Assembly: GCA_037127315.1 (NCBI GenBank)
Contig: JBBBDQ010000398.1
Coordinates: 5,192,501 to 5,256,500, forward strand
Origin: Ascarosepion bandense
Lineage: Eukaryota > Mollusca > Cephalopoda > Sepiida > Sepiidae
Direction: 5' to 3'
DNA length: 64,000 bases
The notes below the pieces were generated by a model. The model was not told where the DNA came from, ran no database searches, and saw only the letters and a program-made list of their open reading frames with translations. Both the position numbers and the translations under genes were made by a program. Shown piece after piece: positions 51,967 through 62,084 of this stretch; position 1 is the first letter of the stretch; each line of letters opens with the position of its first letter.

Positions 51967-54900
51967 CACCTCGAGGGGGTATAATAGTTCGCAAGCTTCT
52001 CTCGCTAGAACCATTACAATTGAGTAGTGACTAAGATCCTCACTGGATGTCTCATAGTTTCCGTCTTATGCCACATCTAAGCCCGCTTAAAAAATCTCAT
52101 TTGGGCAGCTCGAGGGGGTATAATAGTTTGCAAGCTTTTCTCGCTAGAACAATTACAATTGAGTAGTGACTAAGATCCTCACTGGATGTCTCATAGTTTC
52201 CGTCTTATGCCACATCTAAGCTCGCTTAAAAAATCTAATTTGGGCACCTCCAGGGGGAAATAATAGTTCGCAAGCTTTTCTCGCTAGAACCATTACAATT
52301 GAGTAGTGACTAAGATCCTCACTGGATGTCTCATAGTTTCCGTCTTATGCCACATCTAAGCCCGCTTAAAAAATCTAATTTGGGCAGCTAGAGGGGGTAT
52401 AATAGTTTGCAAGATTTTCTCGCTAGAACCATTACAATTGAGTAGTGACTGAGATCCTCACTGGATGTCTCATAGTTTCCGTCTTATGCCACATCTAAGC
52501 CCGCTTAAAAAATCTAATTTGGGCAGCTCGAGGGGGTATAATAGTTCGCAAGCTTTTCTCGCTAGAACCATTACAATTGAGTAGTGACTAAGATCCTCAC
52601 TGGATGTCTCATAGTTTCCGTCTTATGCCACATCTAAGCTCGCTTAAAAAATCTAATTTGGGCACCTCGAGGGGGTATAATAGTTCGCAAGCTTTTCTCG
52701 CTAGAACCATTACAATTGAGTAGTGACTGAGATCCTCACTGGATGTCTCATAGTTTCCGTATTATGCCACATCTAAGCTCGCTTAAAAAATCTCATTTGG
52801 GCAGCTCGAGGGGGTATAATAGTTCGCAAGCTTTTCTCGCTAGAACCATTACAATTGAGTAGTGACTGAGATCCTCACTGGATGTCTCATAGTTTCCGTC
52901 TTATGCCACATCTAAGCCCGCTTAGAAAATCTAATTTGGGCAGCTCGAGGGGGTATAATAGTTCGCAAGCTTTTCTCGCTAGAACCATTACAATTGAGTA
53001 GTGACTGAGATCCTCTCTGGATGTCTCATAGTTTCCGTCTTATGCCACATCTAAGCACGCTTAAAAAATCTAATTTGGGCAGCTCGAGGGGGTATAATAG
53101 TTCGCAAGCTTTTCTCGCTAGAACCATTACAATTGAGTATTGACTAAGATCCTCACTGGATGTCTCATAGTTTCCGTCTTATGCCACATCTAAGCTCGCT
53201 TAAAAAATCTAATTTGGGCAGCTCGAGGGGGTATAATAGTTTGCAAGCTTTTCTCGCTAGAACCATTACAATTGAGTAGTGACTGAGATCCTCACTGGAT
53301 GTCTCATAGTTTCCGTCTTATGCCACATCTAAACCCGCTTAAAAAATCTAATTTGGGCAGCTCGAGGGGGTATAATAGTTCGCAAGCTTTTATCGCTAGA
53401 ACCATTACAATTGAGTAGTGACTGAGATCCTCACTGGATGTCTCATAGTTTCCGTCCTATGCCACATCTAAGCTCGATTAAAAAATCTAATTTGGGCAGC
53501 TCGAGGGGGTATAATAGTTTGCAAGCTTTTATCGCTAGAACCATTACAATTGAGTAGTGACTGAGATCCTCACTGGATGTCTCATAGTTTCCGACTTATG
53601 TCACATCTAAGCCCGCTTAAAAAATCTAATTTGGGCACCTAGAGGGGGTATAATAGTTCGCAAGCTTTTATCGCTAGAACCATTACAATTGAGTAGTGAC
53701 TGAGATCCTCACTGGATGTCTCATAGTTTCCGTCTTATGCCACATCTAAGCCCGCTTAAAAAATCTAATTTGGGCACCTCCAGGGGGTATAATAGTTCGC
53801 AAGCTTTTATCGCTAGAACCATTACAATTGAGTAGTGACTAAGATCCTCACTGGATGTCTCATAGTTTCCGTCTTATGCCACATCTAAGCTCGCTTAAAA
53901 AATCCAATTTGGGCACCTCTAGGGGGTATAATAGTTCGCAAGCTTCTCTCGCTAGAACCATTACAATTGAGTAGTGACTAAGATCCTCACTGGATGTCTC
54001 ATAGTTTCCGTCTTATGCCACATCTAAGCACGCTTAAAAAATCTAATTTGGGCACCTCGAGGGGGTATTATAGTTCGCAACCTTCTCTCGCTAGAACCAT
54101 TACAATTGAGTAGTGACTAAAATCCTCACTGGATGTCTCATAGTTTCCGTCTTATGCCACATCTAAGCCCGCTTAAAAAGTCTAATTTGGGCACCTATAA
54201 TAGTTCGCAAGCTTTTATCGCTAGAACCATTACAATGAGTAGTGACTGAGATCCTCACTGGATGTCTCATAGTTTCTGTCTTATGCCACATCTAAGCTCG
54301 TTTAAAAAATCTAATTTGGGCAGCTCGAGGGGCTATAATAGTTCGCAAGCTTCTCTCGCTAGAACCATTACAATTGAGTAGCGACTAAGATCCTCACTGG
54401 ATGTCTCATAGTTTCCGTCTTATGCCACATCTAACCCTCTTAAAAAATTGAATTTGGGCTCCTCCAGGGGGTATAATAGTTCGCAAGCTTCTCTCGCTAG
54501 AACCATTACAATTGAGTAGTGACTAAGATCCTCAGTGGATGTCTCATAGTTTCCGTCTTATGCCACATGTAAGCCCGCTTAAAAAATCTAATTTGGGCAC
54601 CTAGAGGGGGTATAATAGTTCGCAAGCTTCTCTCGCTAGAACCATTACAATTGAGTAGTGACTAAAATCCTCACTGGATGTCTCATAGTTTCTGTCTTAT
54701 GCCGCATCTAAACCCGCTTAAAAAATCTAATTTGAGCACCTCGAGATGGTGTAATCGTTAGCAAGGTTGTCTCGCTAAAACCATTACAATTGAGTAGTGA
54801 TTTCGATCCTCACTGGATGTCTCATAGCTTCCGCCTTATGCCACATCTAAGCTCCGCTGAAAAAATCAACTTTGGGCACCTCGAGATGGTGTAATCGTTA

Positions 54901-55410
54901 GCAAGCTTTTCTCGCTAGAACCATTACAATTAAGTAGTCAGTTTGATCCTCACTGGATGTCTAATTGTTTCCGCCTTGTGCGACATCTAAGCCTCCGCTT
55001 AAAAGATCTAATTTGGGCACCTCGATATGGTGTAATCGTTAGCAAGTCTGTCTTGCTAGAACAATTACAATTATGCAGTGGATTCGATCCTCACCTTGTG
55101 CCCCATACATTGGCTTTGTGCTACATCTAAGCACGCTTAAAAAATCTACATTAGGCACCTCGAGATGGTGTAATCGTTAGCAAGCTTGTATCGCTAGAAC
55201 CATTACAATTGAGTAATGTGTTCTATCCTCACTGGATATCCCATAGTTTCCGCCTTGTGCCACATCTAAGCTCGCTTAAAAATCTACATTAGGCACCTCG
55301 AGATGGTGTAATCATTATCAATCTTGTCTCGCTAGAACCATTACATTTGTGTAGTGATTTCGATCCTCACTGGGTGCCCCATACTTTCGGCCTTGTGCCC
55401 CATGTAAGTG
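51967..55410 (+). repeat. SINE-derived satellite array, 25 head-to-tail copies of ~139 bp
   Basis: Unit starts (first base of ca-c/g-ctcgag): 51967, 52106, 52245, 52385, 52524, 52663, 52802, 52941, 53080, 53219, 53358, 53497, 53636, 53775, 53914, 54053, 54192, 54321, 54459, 54598, 54737, 54877, 55018, 55156, 55294. Spacing is 139 in most cases. Unit wording: ctcgagggggtataatagtt, cgcaagcttttctcgctaga, accattacaattgagtagtg, actgagatcctcactggatg, tctcatagtttccgtcttat, gccacatctaagcccgctta, aaaaatctaatttgggca. Copies 1-20 are nearly identical. Copies 21-25 are more diverged and keep a tRNA-like A box (tggtgtaatcgttagcaag) and B-box-like tttcgatcc. The unit at 54192 has lost 9 bases. No open frame spans the array. 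It is not a CRISPR: there are no unique spacers. Confidence 0.95.
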
Positions 55411-55414
55411 AATA

Positions 55415-55570
55415 TTGTCCCGTCGGTCATGATTTTATTAGATTTGCATATTGCCGACGCATCCGTGTTTTTAGTTTAATTTCAAAAATTGTATCTATTT
55501 CATAAGTTCGTATTTAAGACAAGGCGGGTATTTCAGACAGTCCAGAAATAATGACATTAATTAAAAAAGC
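55415..55570. other. Unassigned spacer
   Basis: AT-rich sequence between the array and the direct-repeat structure. Confidence 0.4.
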
Positions 55571-55574
55571 AAAT

Positions 55575-55860
55575 TTTTCTAATATGAATGAACGTAAAAA
55601 AGAAGTAGGGGTTCTCATTCGCGGACTTAATAGAACAAAAAGGGGACAGGGGAAAATTAGTGAATAACATATTTGAAAGACCTGATCAGGTGGATGACGA
55701 AACGAGGATGCGTTGTGAAACAGGAGAATGCGTGCTAAGAGCCACCAGGAATATAGAGATATGGAAAGCCATGATCACCTACGTCCTGAAAAGACATTTT
55801 CTAATATGAATGAACGCTAAAAAGAAGTAGGGGTTTTCATTCGCGGAGTTAAAAGAACAA
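55575..55860 (+). mobile_element. RTE fragment between 64-bp direct repeats
   Basis: 55575-55638 and 55797-55860 are 64-bp direct repeats (ttttctaatatgaatgaacg .. aagaagtaggggtt .. cattcgcgga) with about five differences. They bracket 158 bp of RTE 3' sequence (agtgaataacatatttgaaa, gacctgatcaggtggatgac, gaatgcgtgctaagagccac, catgatcacctacgtcctga), the last ~50 codons of the LINE. Either an unusually long target duplication or a duplicated segment. Confidence 0.78.
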
Positions 55861-55904
55861 TTTTTAAGCAATTATCGAGGCAATTAAATATTAGGCAATT
55901 ATAT

Positions 55905-56315
55905 GGTTCTAGCGATACAAGCTTGCTAATGATTACACCATCTCGAGGTGCCTAATGTAGATTTTTAAGCGGTGCTTAGTTGTAACACAAAGCCAATGTA
56001 TGGGGCACAAAGTGAGGATCGAATCCACTGCATAATTGTAATTGTTCTAGCAAGACAGACTTGCTAACGATTACATATCGAGGTGCCCAAATTAGATCTT
56101 TTAAGCGGAGGCTTAGATGTGCCACAAGGCGGAAACAATTAGACATTCAGTGAGGATCGAACTCACTACTTAATTGTAATGGTTCTAGCGAGAAAAGCTT
56201 GCTAACGATTACACCATCTCGAGGTGCCCAAAGTTGATTTTTTAAGCGGAGCTTAGATGTGGCATAAGGCGGAAGCTATGAGACATCCAGTGAGGATCGA
56301 AATCACTACTTACAA
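55905..56315 (-). repeat. Inverted duplicate of the array's diverged copies
   Basis: The reverse complement of this block follows array copies 21-24: cacctcgagatggtgtaatc, tagcaagcttgtatcgctag (unique to copy 24), ttgtgccccatacattggct and attatgcagtggattcgatc (unique to copy 23), and tttaagcggaggcttagatg (complement of copy 22/23 wording). Three units plus a partial one are present, ending abruptly at 56312 inside the B-box region. Confidence 0.85.
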
Positions 56316-56424
56316 GAAACTGAAAAAAAAATTTAAGAGATAACAAAGAATTAGTTTGCAATTCGAACGTAAAAATGCGTTTTTTGGATAGTCACCTTGA
56401 TCAGTTTCTAAGCAGTCTTGGTGA

Positions 56425-56695
56425 CGAACGTATTTGTAGTGACGTTGATATCGAATCGGAACGATATATCGAAGTGTTGAGTTTCAGATGAATTCGTTGC
56501 ATTCACTTACGCGCAAATGCACTTAGGAAAGGTATTAATCTGTCTCTTCTCCATCCAGTTATGGGTTAAATAGCAAAACAGATTAGGGAAGTTGGCAACC
56601 AGTCTACCGCAGCAAGTAACGTCGACCTACTGCGGGAATATCTTCTACCTAGTCCGACAGATTACTTTCGAGACATTTCCTTTGTCATAATGTAA
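56425..56695 (+). mobile_element. tRNA-derived SINE, old and 3'-truncated
   Basis: tttgtagtgacgttgatatc (decayed A box), gaagtgttgagtttcagatg (B-box region), attcacttacgcgcaaatgc, aggaaaggtattaatctgtc, atgggttaaatagcaaaaca, accagtctaccgcagcaagt and cctactgcgggaatatcttc. It ends after tttcgagacatt. Confidence 0.78.
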
Positions 56696-56699
56696 TTTT

Positions 56700-57222
56700 A
56701 CAATAATTTAAGCTGCTTGCATTTATGACCTTGAAAAATTAACAAGTAACTTAATTGTTTTGATCATGACTTGAAAAATCTAACTGTTGACAAGAATCAA
56801 AAACTGATAGAGTAACACCGAGTTAGAATTCCTATTCGGCACATCCAAATTATCTAGAACAAAACACCAGATACAATAAAATACGTGTTCCCCACAAGTT
56901 TTTTACATTAAATTATAGGAAGGATTTGAATCTCGATTTTTTGGGCTACTTGTCAGAATCAGGGGCGTCTGGTTTTCAGAAAATGAAAGCACTATGGAAC
57001 TTCAAAATAATTACAAGAAATTAGTTATACATCAGATTAAGCGTAATGGCAAATTGTAGTTAAGGAACATGCATGAGATGATGAATGGAGTAGGCAATTA
57101 AAAATCAAAAGCATTTGTACATCTTTTAGAATATAAATGAATAAACAGACAACTAAAACTCTATTAACTCTGCCTCAAGACAATGCTACATGCCTCAGTT
57201 TGCTTCTGTTGCTAATTATTTA
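56700..57222. other. AT-rich unassigned DNA
   Basis: No recognised feature. Confidence 0.5.
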
Positions 57223-57225
57223 TAT

Positions 57226-57668
57226 TTTTTTTATAATCATATCGCCCCAATCAAGGCAGTTTACTGCCACTGGTGCGCATGGAGTTACATAAGAGGTAAG
57301 CTATGAGAAAGAGAGAAAGGTTAGAGTGAGGAAGTGGGTAAGAGAAGGATGAAAATAATAATGAGAGTGGTGTGGACAGAGAAAGGAACATGAGAGAGAA
57401 AGAGGATGCAAGATAGTGACATAGTAGATGACTATTGACTTTGCATTTAAATTCTTGAAGATTGTAGCTGACGGGGAAACAAGTAAACGGAAGGGAATCC
57501 CACCGACGGGAAGGGCGAGGAAAGAAGCAGATGGAGTAGAAGTTGCAATTTACATTTTATTGGTTTCACAGTAAAAAGGTTGGACCTAGTTGCTAAACTT
57601 GTGGCTCGAGTAAATTCATACATAGGGGGCACAAGAGAGCTAAGTTCGTCGGAGCAGAAGCCGTGAAA
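57226..57668 (-). pseudogene. LINE 3' end, divergent subfamily
   Basis: + strand terminal block: tataatcatatcgccccaat, caaggcagtttactgccact and ggtgcgcatggagttacata, then a purine-rich 3' UTR and the C-terminal codons. Minus frame: ATSLATRSNLFTVKPIKCKL (57600-57540), then a broken SPFPSVGFPSVYLF. The match to 48367-49402 is close, including the changed terminal stem. It is truncated at about 57668. Confidence 0.78.
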
Positions 57669-57669
57669 G

Positions 57670-57900
57670 ACCTGAAATTATTTGCAGAAATAATTATAAT
57701 CAGATGTTGAATGCTAGACAAGCATTGGGTCATTGTTGATTGTACTTGGCAATCGATGATATTCGATTTCAATTAAAGAAACAGGAATATGAAGAATTTT
57801 TTTTATCTCATCCCGAAAATCCAACAGACACACATCAAATTAGCCGATTTACCAAATTATGATCTACTGAAATTGGAAAAATCGCAACGATAGATTACAG
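57670..57900. other. Unassigned DNA
   Basis: AT-rich sequence before the palindrome. Nothing was recognised. Confidence 0.45.
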
Positions 57901-57905
57901 ATGTA

Positions 57906-57968
57906 AGAATATGATTTTGTGTGGATTTCTGGGTATCACACCCAGAAATCCACACAAAATCATATTCT
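57906..57968. repeat. Perfect palindrome, 29-bp arms, 5-base loop
   Basis: The left arm (57906-57934) begins agaatatgattttgtgtgg and ends ttctgggt. The right arm (57940-57968) begins acccagaa and ends aatcatattct. All 29 positions are complementary and the loop is atcac. It lies in otherwise unremarkable AT-rich DNA. Confidence 0.95.
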
Positions 57969-57969
57969 A

Positions 57970-59570
57970 GAGAAAAAGTAAGCTTGATAAATTATTATCG
58001 GTTTGGTGTCAAATAATTGTATATTTTTCTACTAATGGCGATCGTCAGGTTTAAACCGAGTATATCAACTTTCGATTTTCAAAGCATACGGGATCTTCTA
58101 ACTTGGAACGCTCTCCACTAGATTCGGATATGGGCCGTAGTAAGATAAATATATTCAATACCTGGAGAAATAAGAAACTGGCTCGCTTTTGAAGTTGCAG
58201 GAATCTATGTTAAAAAATATGATAAATAGCACGTAGGCTGTTTCCATGTGTCATACCTCATAGAGGCAAACAGCGTTGAAGTTCGTATTTAACTCACCCA
58301 AATCAAATATCATTTCATAAAATACGTGTTTCCCAGTGTTATCAATTTACACGCAGTATATAATTATAAACTTTGTTTTTTTTCTTATTTATATTTTTAT
58401 ATCAACTGTGATAAGATAAAAGAAGCTTAGCCAACATAATTCAACGAGTCACATATTAAAGATTAAGAAGCCGTATGTTGCTCGCGAGCCTCGGTTTGAA
58501 CATCTCTTATATATAAGAAAAACTGAGAGTACAAGCTACTGAAAAATGTTTTCTTTGTCTACAAATAATATTTATGCATAAGTGTATATAATGATCTCAA
58601 CTGGAATTGGAACATATGTCTTCAATCTGAAATTCCAAATCGTTATCCATTTCATCTACCCCTATCCAGGTATACAGCATCTGGTCATTCTAAGCGGACA
58701 TCTCCCTAAGAAGTGACTAGTATCAACGTTCGGATAGTACGGGAACCGATATTTCAACGTGATATGGCCTTACGCTTGATAATCTGAAGAAGCCAAAATT
58801 GATTCCATGTTTTCCAAGCATCTTCTGTCACTGATACCCAAAAGTTTCATCAGTTAGCATGGTCATAAGTAGAAATTTTGTTCCGTCATGCAAAATAAAG
58901 TCTTCTATTTGATCACAGACGGCACGGTTAGACAATTTAGTCAGATACTGTAAAGAGAAAAAAGTCATGTAACCTGAGGGGAGTTCTTTCTCGAAAGAGT
59001 TCAGGACATTTACCAGCATACGATCAACGTGACCCAAGTATGGCTCCAGAAATATGGATGGGATTTTTCTTCTTTTTTTTTTTACGCGTTAGATATAAAT
59101 TCCTAACTTGGCTTCTTAGCGTCTGTTTCTACGGCTCAAATGACATTTATCCGAGTAATGGTACCACACAGACGTTTCTTCTATCAGAGAGGCCTGTCTC
59201 GTGACCACTGTTGCGACGTCCTTTGGGGGAAGCGTTTATTTACATTTTCAGCGAGAGTACAAGAACATCAATCTCAATGGTAACTACATATAAAATTAGC
59301 ATAACAATGCTGAGAAATTATGCACAATGATATCATTCTGCATTAATATGCATCACGAATACCATGTTTGCACCTCGCTTTTAGGAAATTGGTATTAACT
59401 CGATTTCTAGTGTTTATAATATAGAGGCTTGCTTAAGAAATACTCTGAAGACAGAATCTGACAAATTTTATTTTGCATATATGCAAAAGTATGGCACAAG
59501 GCTACAAGGGGGGGATGAGGTAAAAGCTAGTCTTCATCTGTCTTACAATTAAACTTAGCTAGCCTTAATC
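57970..59570. other. AT-rich unassigned DNA
   Basis: No confident feature. 58570-58665 has a faint reverse-strand resemblance to the tRNA-SINE head (ctcaactggaattggaac). 59050-59080 is T-rich. See the separate low-confidence open frame at 58828-59037. Confidence 0.5.
58828..59037 (-). CDS. Unrecognised 69-residue open frame
   Basis: The frame begins MGHVDRMLVNVLNSFEKEL and includes FFSLQYLTKLSN and CDQIEDFILHDGTKFLL. The open reading continues upstream of the methionine for a few codons (EPYLGHVD). Composition is protein-like, not low-complexity, and it overlaps no repeat I recognise. I know no family for it. It may be an exon, a fragment of an unrecognised transposon, or chance. Confidence 0.18.
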   Translation of the reverse strand: MGHVDRMLVNVLNSFEKELPSGYMTFFSLQYLTKLSNRAVCDQIEDFILHDGTKFLLMTMLTDETFGYQ

Positions 59571-59574
59571 ACTG

Positions 59575-59802
59575 ACACGCACATTTCATAATATACACCA
59601 ATTCTTTCCCCACCGCCCTGTATATCCTTTCCTTTCTTTCCACCTTTGCAACTGTCATCACACTTGTATAACTATCCTTCTCTTGCTCCTTTCTAACTGG
59701 TTCGTCCTTCTCTTCAATCTCCTATTCTTTTTCTCTTATGTAGACCCCTGCACATCAGTGGCATTACCGCATTGCTCGGGGTGATATGATTAGAAAAAAA
59801 AA
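59575..59802 (+). repeat. LINE 3' UTR and terminal block, coding part absent
   Basis: The C/T-rich 3' UTR (ccgccctgtatatcctttcc, tttgcaactgtcatcacact, ctttctaactggttcgtcct) ends in gcacatcagtggcattaccg, cattgctcggggtgatatga, ttagaaaaaaaa. Same as the tail of 61450-62080. Confidence 0.75.
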
Positions 59803-59804
59803 CA

Positions 59805-60180
59805 CATTCTTACTTATCGTTCTTACTACATCAACCATAATACCGCAGAATCTCCATTAAGGACTGACTTCAAAGATTTTAGACTCACTGGAGGTCTTCA
59901 TTTAGCATCTCGACTAATTCATTTATTCATGGCTGGGAGGTGAGAATAGTTAATCTACAACAGAAATCAATAGGAATACAGCAAAAACAATATGACAAAC
60001 TCTCTAAAACCGTTAAAACTAGAAAAAAAAACTGTTACAAACTATAAAATCAATTAGCCTTTGAAGTCTGGGATGGGTCATCTGCGAGGACTGGGTCAAG
60101 TTGTGTGACACCAATGTTTGGACACATATGACCCACGTTCCGAAATATACACGTCGAATAAAAGAAGCGAGTCTATCAAA
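59805..60180. other. Unassigned DNA
   Basis: No recognised feature. Confidence 0.45.
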
Positions 60181-60183
60181 TCA

Positions 60184-60375
60184 AGTAGTCAGTTGTGCCA
60201 TACGTGATACACGCTTTGGGCGATCATGTCTCGAAAGTGACATGACTGACTTGGCAGAAGATTATCCCGCATAAGGTTGCTATTACTTTCTGCGGTAGCC
60301 TGGTTGCCGACCAAGGATATAGAACACAATGTCCTGTTATTTAACACATAACTGGAGGGAAGAGACGGATTAGCT
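60184..60375 (-). mobile_element. tRNA-derived SINE, headless
   Basis: The + strand shows the 3' part: agtcagttgtgccatacgtg, gcgatcatgtctcgaaagtg, acatgactgacttggcagaa, gcggtagcctggttgccgac, ttatttaacacataactgga and gggaagagacggatta. Head and both promoter boxes are missing. Confidence 0.8.
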
Positions 60376-60407
60376 TAGTAGAAATGTATTAAAGATTTAA
60401 TATTGAA

Positions 60408-60432
60408 GCACACACGCGCGCACACACGCGCG

Positions 60433-60487
<55 letters not shown>

Positions 60488-60511
60488 GTGTGTGTGTGTG
60501 TGTATATATAT
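60408..60511. repeat. Compound (CA)n(CG)(TA)n(TG)n microsatellite
   Basis: Alternating purine-pyrimidine throughout: CA runs with embedded CGCG steps (60412-60474), then TA (60475-60487), TG (60487-60502) and TA again. The CA-TA-TG order is self-complementary. Confidence 0.93.
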
Positions 60512-60745
60512 CTTCTTTTATGTGCCCTGTTCCCTTTAAAACGTAGGCAATCATGGCTTTCCACGTCTCCCTCTCGTTCGTGACTCTTAGCACGCTTTCT
60601 CCTGTTATACCATGCAACCCTCGTTCCATCGTTCACCTGATTATGTCCTTCAAATATGTTATCCGTTGCTTTCTCCTGTCTCTTTTACCCTCTATCTGGC
60701 CTGTTAGTATCAGATTCTCCGAGCCCTCCTTACTTGATGAAAAAA
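60512..60745 (-). pseudogene. RTE LINE 3'-end fragment
   Basis: Minus strand: ends [35 protein letters not shown]. Upstream (60745-60640) is [16 protein letters not shown] with a stop-free match to the RTE C-terminus. It is truncated at 60745 and faces an oppositely oriented RTE fragment 60 bp away. Confidence 0.8.
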
Positions 60746-60804
60746 AATAACAAATGATGGATTATATTTCAAAAAGCACTGCTTTGTCAACGGGACTTAA
60801 AATG

Positions 60805-61195
60805 AAGAAGCTGAAATATGGTTCTACAGAAGGATGCTGCGGATATCATGGACCGAGCGTGTGAGCAATGACAAGATTTTTAGAAAAGTATGGAAACGAA
60901 ATGGAAATTAATGCTGAGCATCAGGAAGAGACAACTAAAGTTCCTGGAACATGCAGTGAGGAAGGAGGGCATGTAGAACCTGTTACTAACAGGCCAGATA
61001 GAGGGAAAAAAGAGGCCGGGAAAGCAGTAGATAACATATTTGAAGGACCTGATCAAGTGAATGACGGAACGAGGGTTGCATAGTGAAACAGGAGAAAGCG
61101 TGCTAAGAGCCTCCAAAGACAGGGAGATGTGGAAAGCCATGATCGCCTACGTCCTGAAAGGACATTGCACATAAAAGAAGAAAAGAAGAATCCCC
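60805..61195 (+). pseudogene. RTE LINE 3'-end fragment, opposite orientation
   Basis: gaagctgaaatatggttcta, cagaaggatgctgcggatat ([14 protein letters not shown]), then aaagttcctggaacatgcag, ctaacaggccagatagaggg, tgaaggacctgatcaagtga, aagcgtgctaagagcctcca, tggaaagccatgatcgccta and cgtcctgaaaggacattgca, with a (AGAA)n-like tail. Frameshifts throughout. Head-to-head with 60512-60745. Confidence 0.8.
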
Positions 61196-61199
61196 GAGA

Positions 61200-61445
61200 G
61201 AGTATGTATACTTATGTGGTATAGTGTAAAATTGAACTATTTCTATTATTTTGTCTTTAGTGTAAATCAAGACATATTCATACATTTATCACCCGAGTGT
61301 AAATCGAAACTTTTCTGATGATTCCTTTTGTAGGATATTGTAAATCAGGCCTGTTTCTATCATTTTCGTTTACTGCAAACCGGAAATATGTCAACCTTTC
61401 TCACTCTACTGCAAACAGAGACTTATCAGATATTTCATCTCCGAA
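61200..61445. other. Unassigned DNA with repeated 'gtgtaaa' words
   Basis: Repeated tagtgtaaat-like words with c.gacttat or c.gaaact (61225-61420, again at 62090-62230) suggest a short degenerate tandem repeat into which the LINE at 61450 inserted. Low certainty. Confidence 0.35.
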
Positions 61446-61449
61446 CGGG

Positions 61450-62082
61450 CGTAGATTACTGTCATCATATCTGGTCAGTTGCCCCTGCTGTTCATCTCAG
61501 GGTTCCCAACAGGCTCCAAAAGAGAATTTGTTATGTGCTCGGTCCAGAACTGACAGTTCGACTCCAGCCACTTTCTCACCGGCGGGATGTGGCTTCCGTC
61601 TGTCTTTTCTACAAATACTTTCATGGCTTCTGCTTCGACGAACTTAAGTCACTTGTGCACCCACCTCATAAGAATCTACTCGAGCAACCAGACTGGCAAC
61701 AATATTCCACCTTTTTACAATTTTTTTTTCTCGCAATTCCCGCCTGTGGAATTTCCTTGCGTATACTTGCTTTCCTGACAGTGACAACCTCCACGAATTT
61801 AAATGCAATGTCAATTCCCATCTCGTATCCACTTGACTCCAGTTCTTCCCTCGTCCTTTCTTCATCACCCTGTGTATCTTTTTTCTTTTTCCTTTCTTAC
61901 TTTACCTTCACAGCTATCTTCACACATGTATTTCCATCCTTCTCTAACCCTTTCTATGACACCCACTGTAACTGGTTTGCCTTTCTCTTTGCTCGCCTCC
62001 TGCTTAAACTTTTACTCTCTTATGTAGCCCCCTGCGCATCACTGGCGGTACCGCCTTGCTTTAGATGAAAAGATTAAAAATA
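61450..62082 (+). pseudogene. Jockey/CR1-group LINE 3' end
   Basis: Conserved C-terminal block HHIWSVAPAVHLRVPNRLQK, RICYVLGPELTVRLQPLSHR and RDVASVCLFYKYFHGFCFDE, ELKSLVHP (61460-61660), then a frameshift into the SFF.RTSRLWNSLP equivalent. The C/T-rich 3' UTR (61850-62020) is followed by the terminal block gcgcatcactggcggtaccg, ccttgctttagatgaaaaga, ttaaaaa. The terminal stem ggcggtaccgcc (62044-62055) is intact. The copy is 5'-truncated. The 226-residue frame covering it reads through UTR and is not a protein as such. Confidence 0.85.
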
Positions 62083-62084
62083 AA

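Noticed and set aside
51967..55410. CRISPR-like regular array
   Set aside because: Units are contiguous ~139-bp repeats without unique spacers, in a eukaryotic context, and derive from a SINE.
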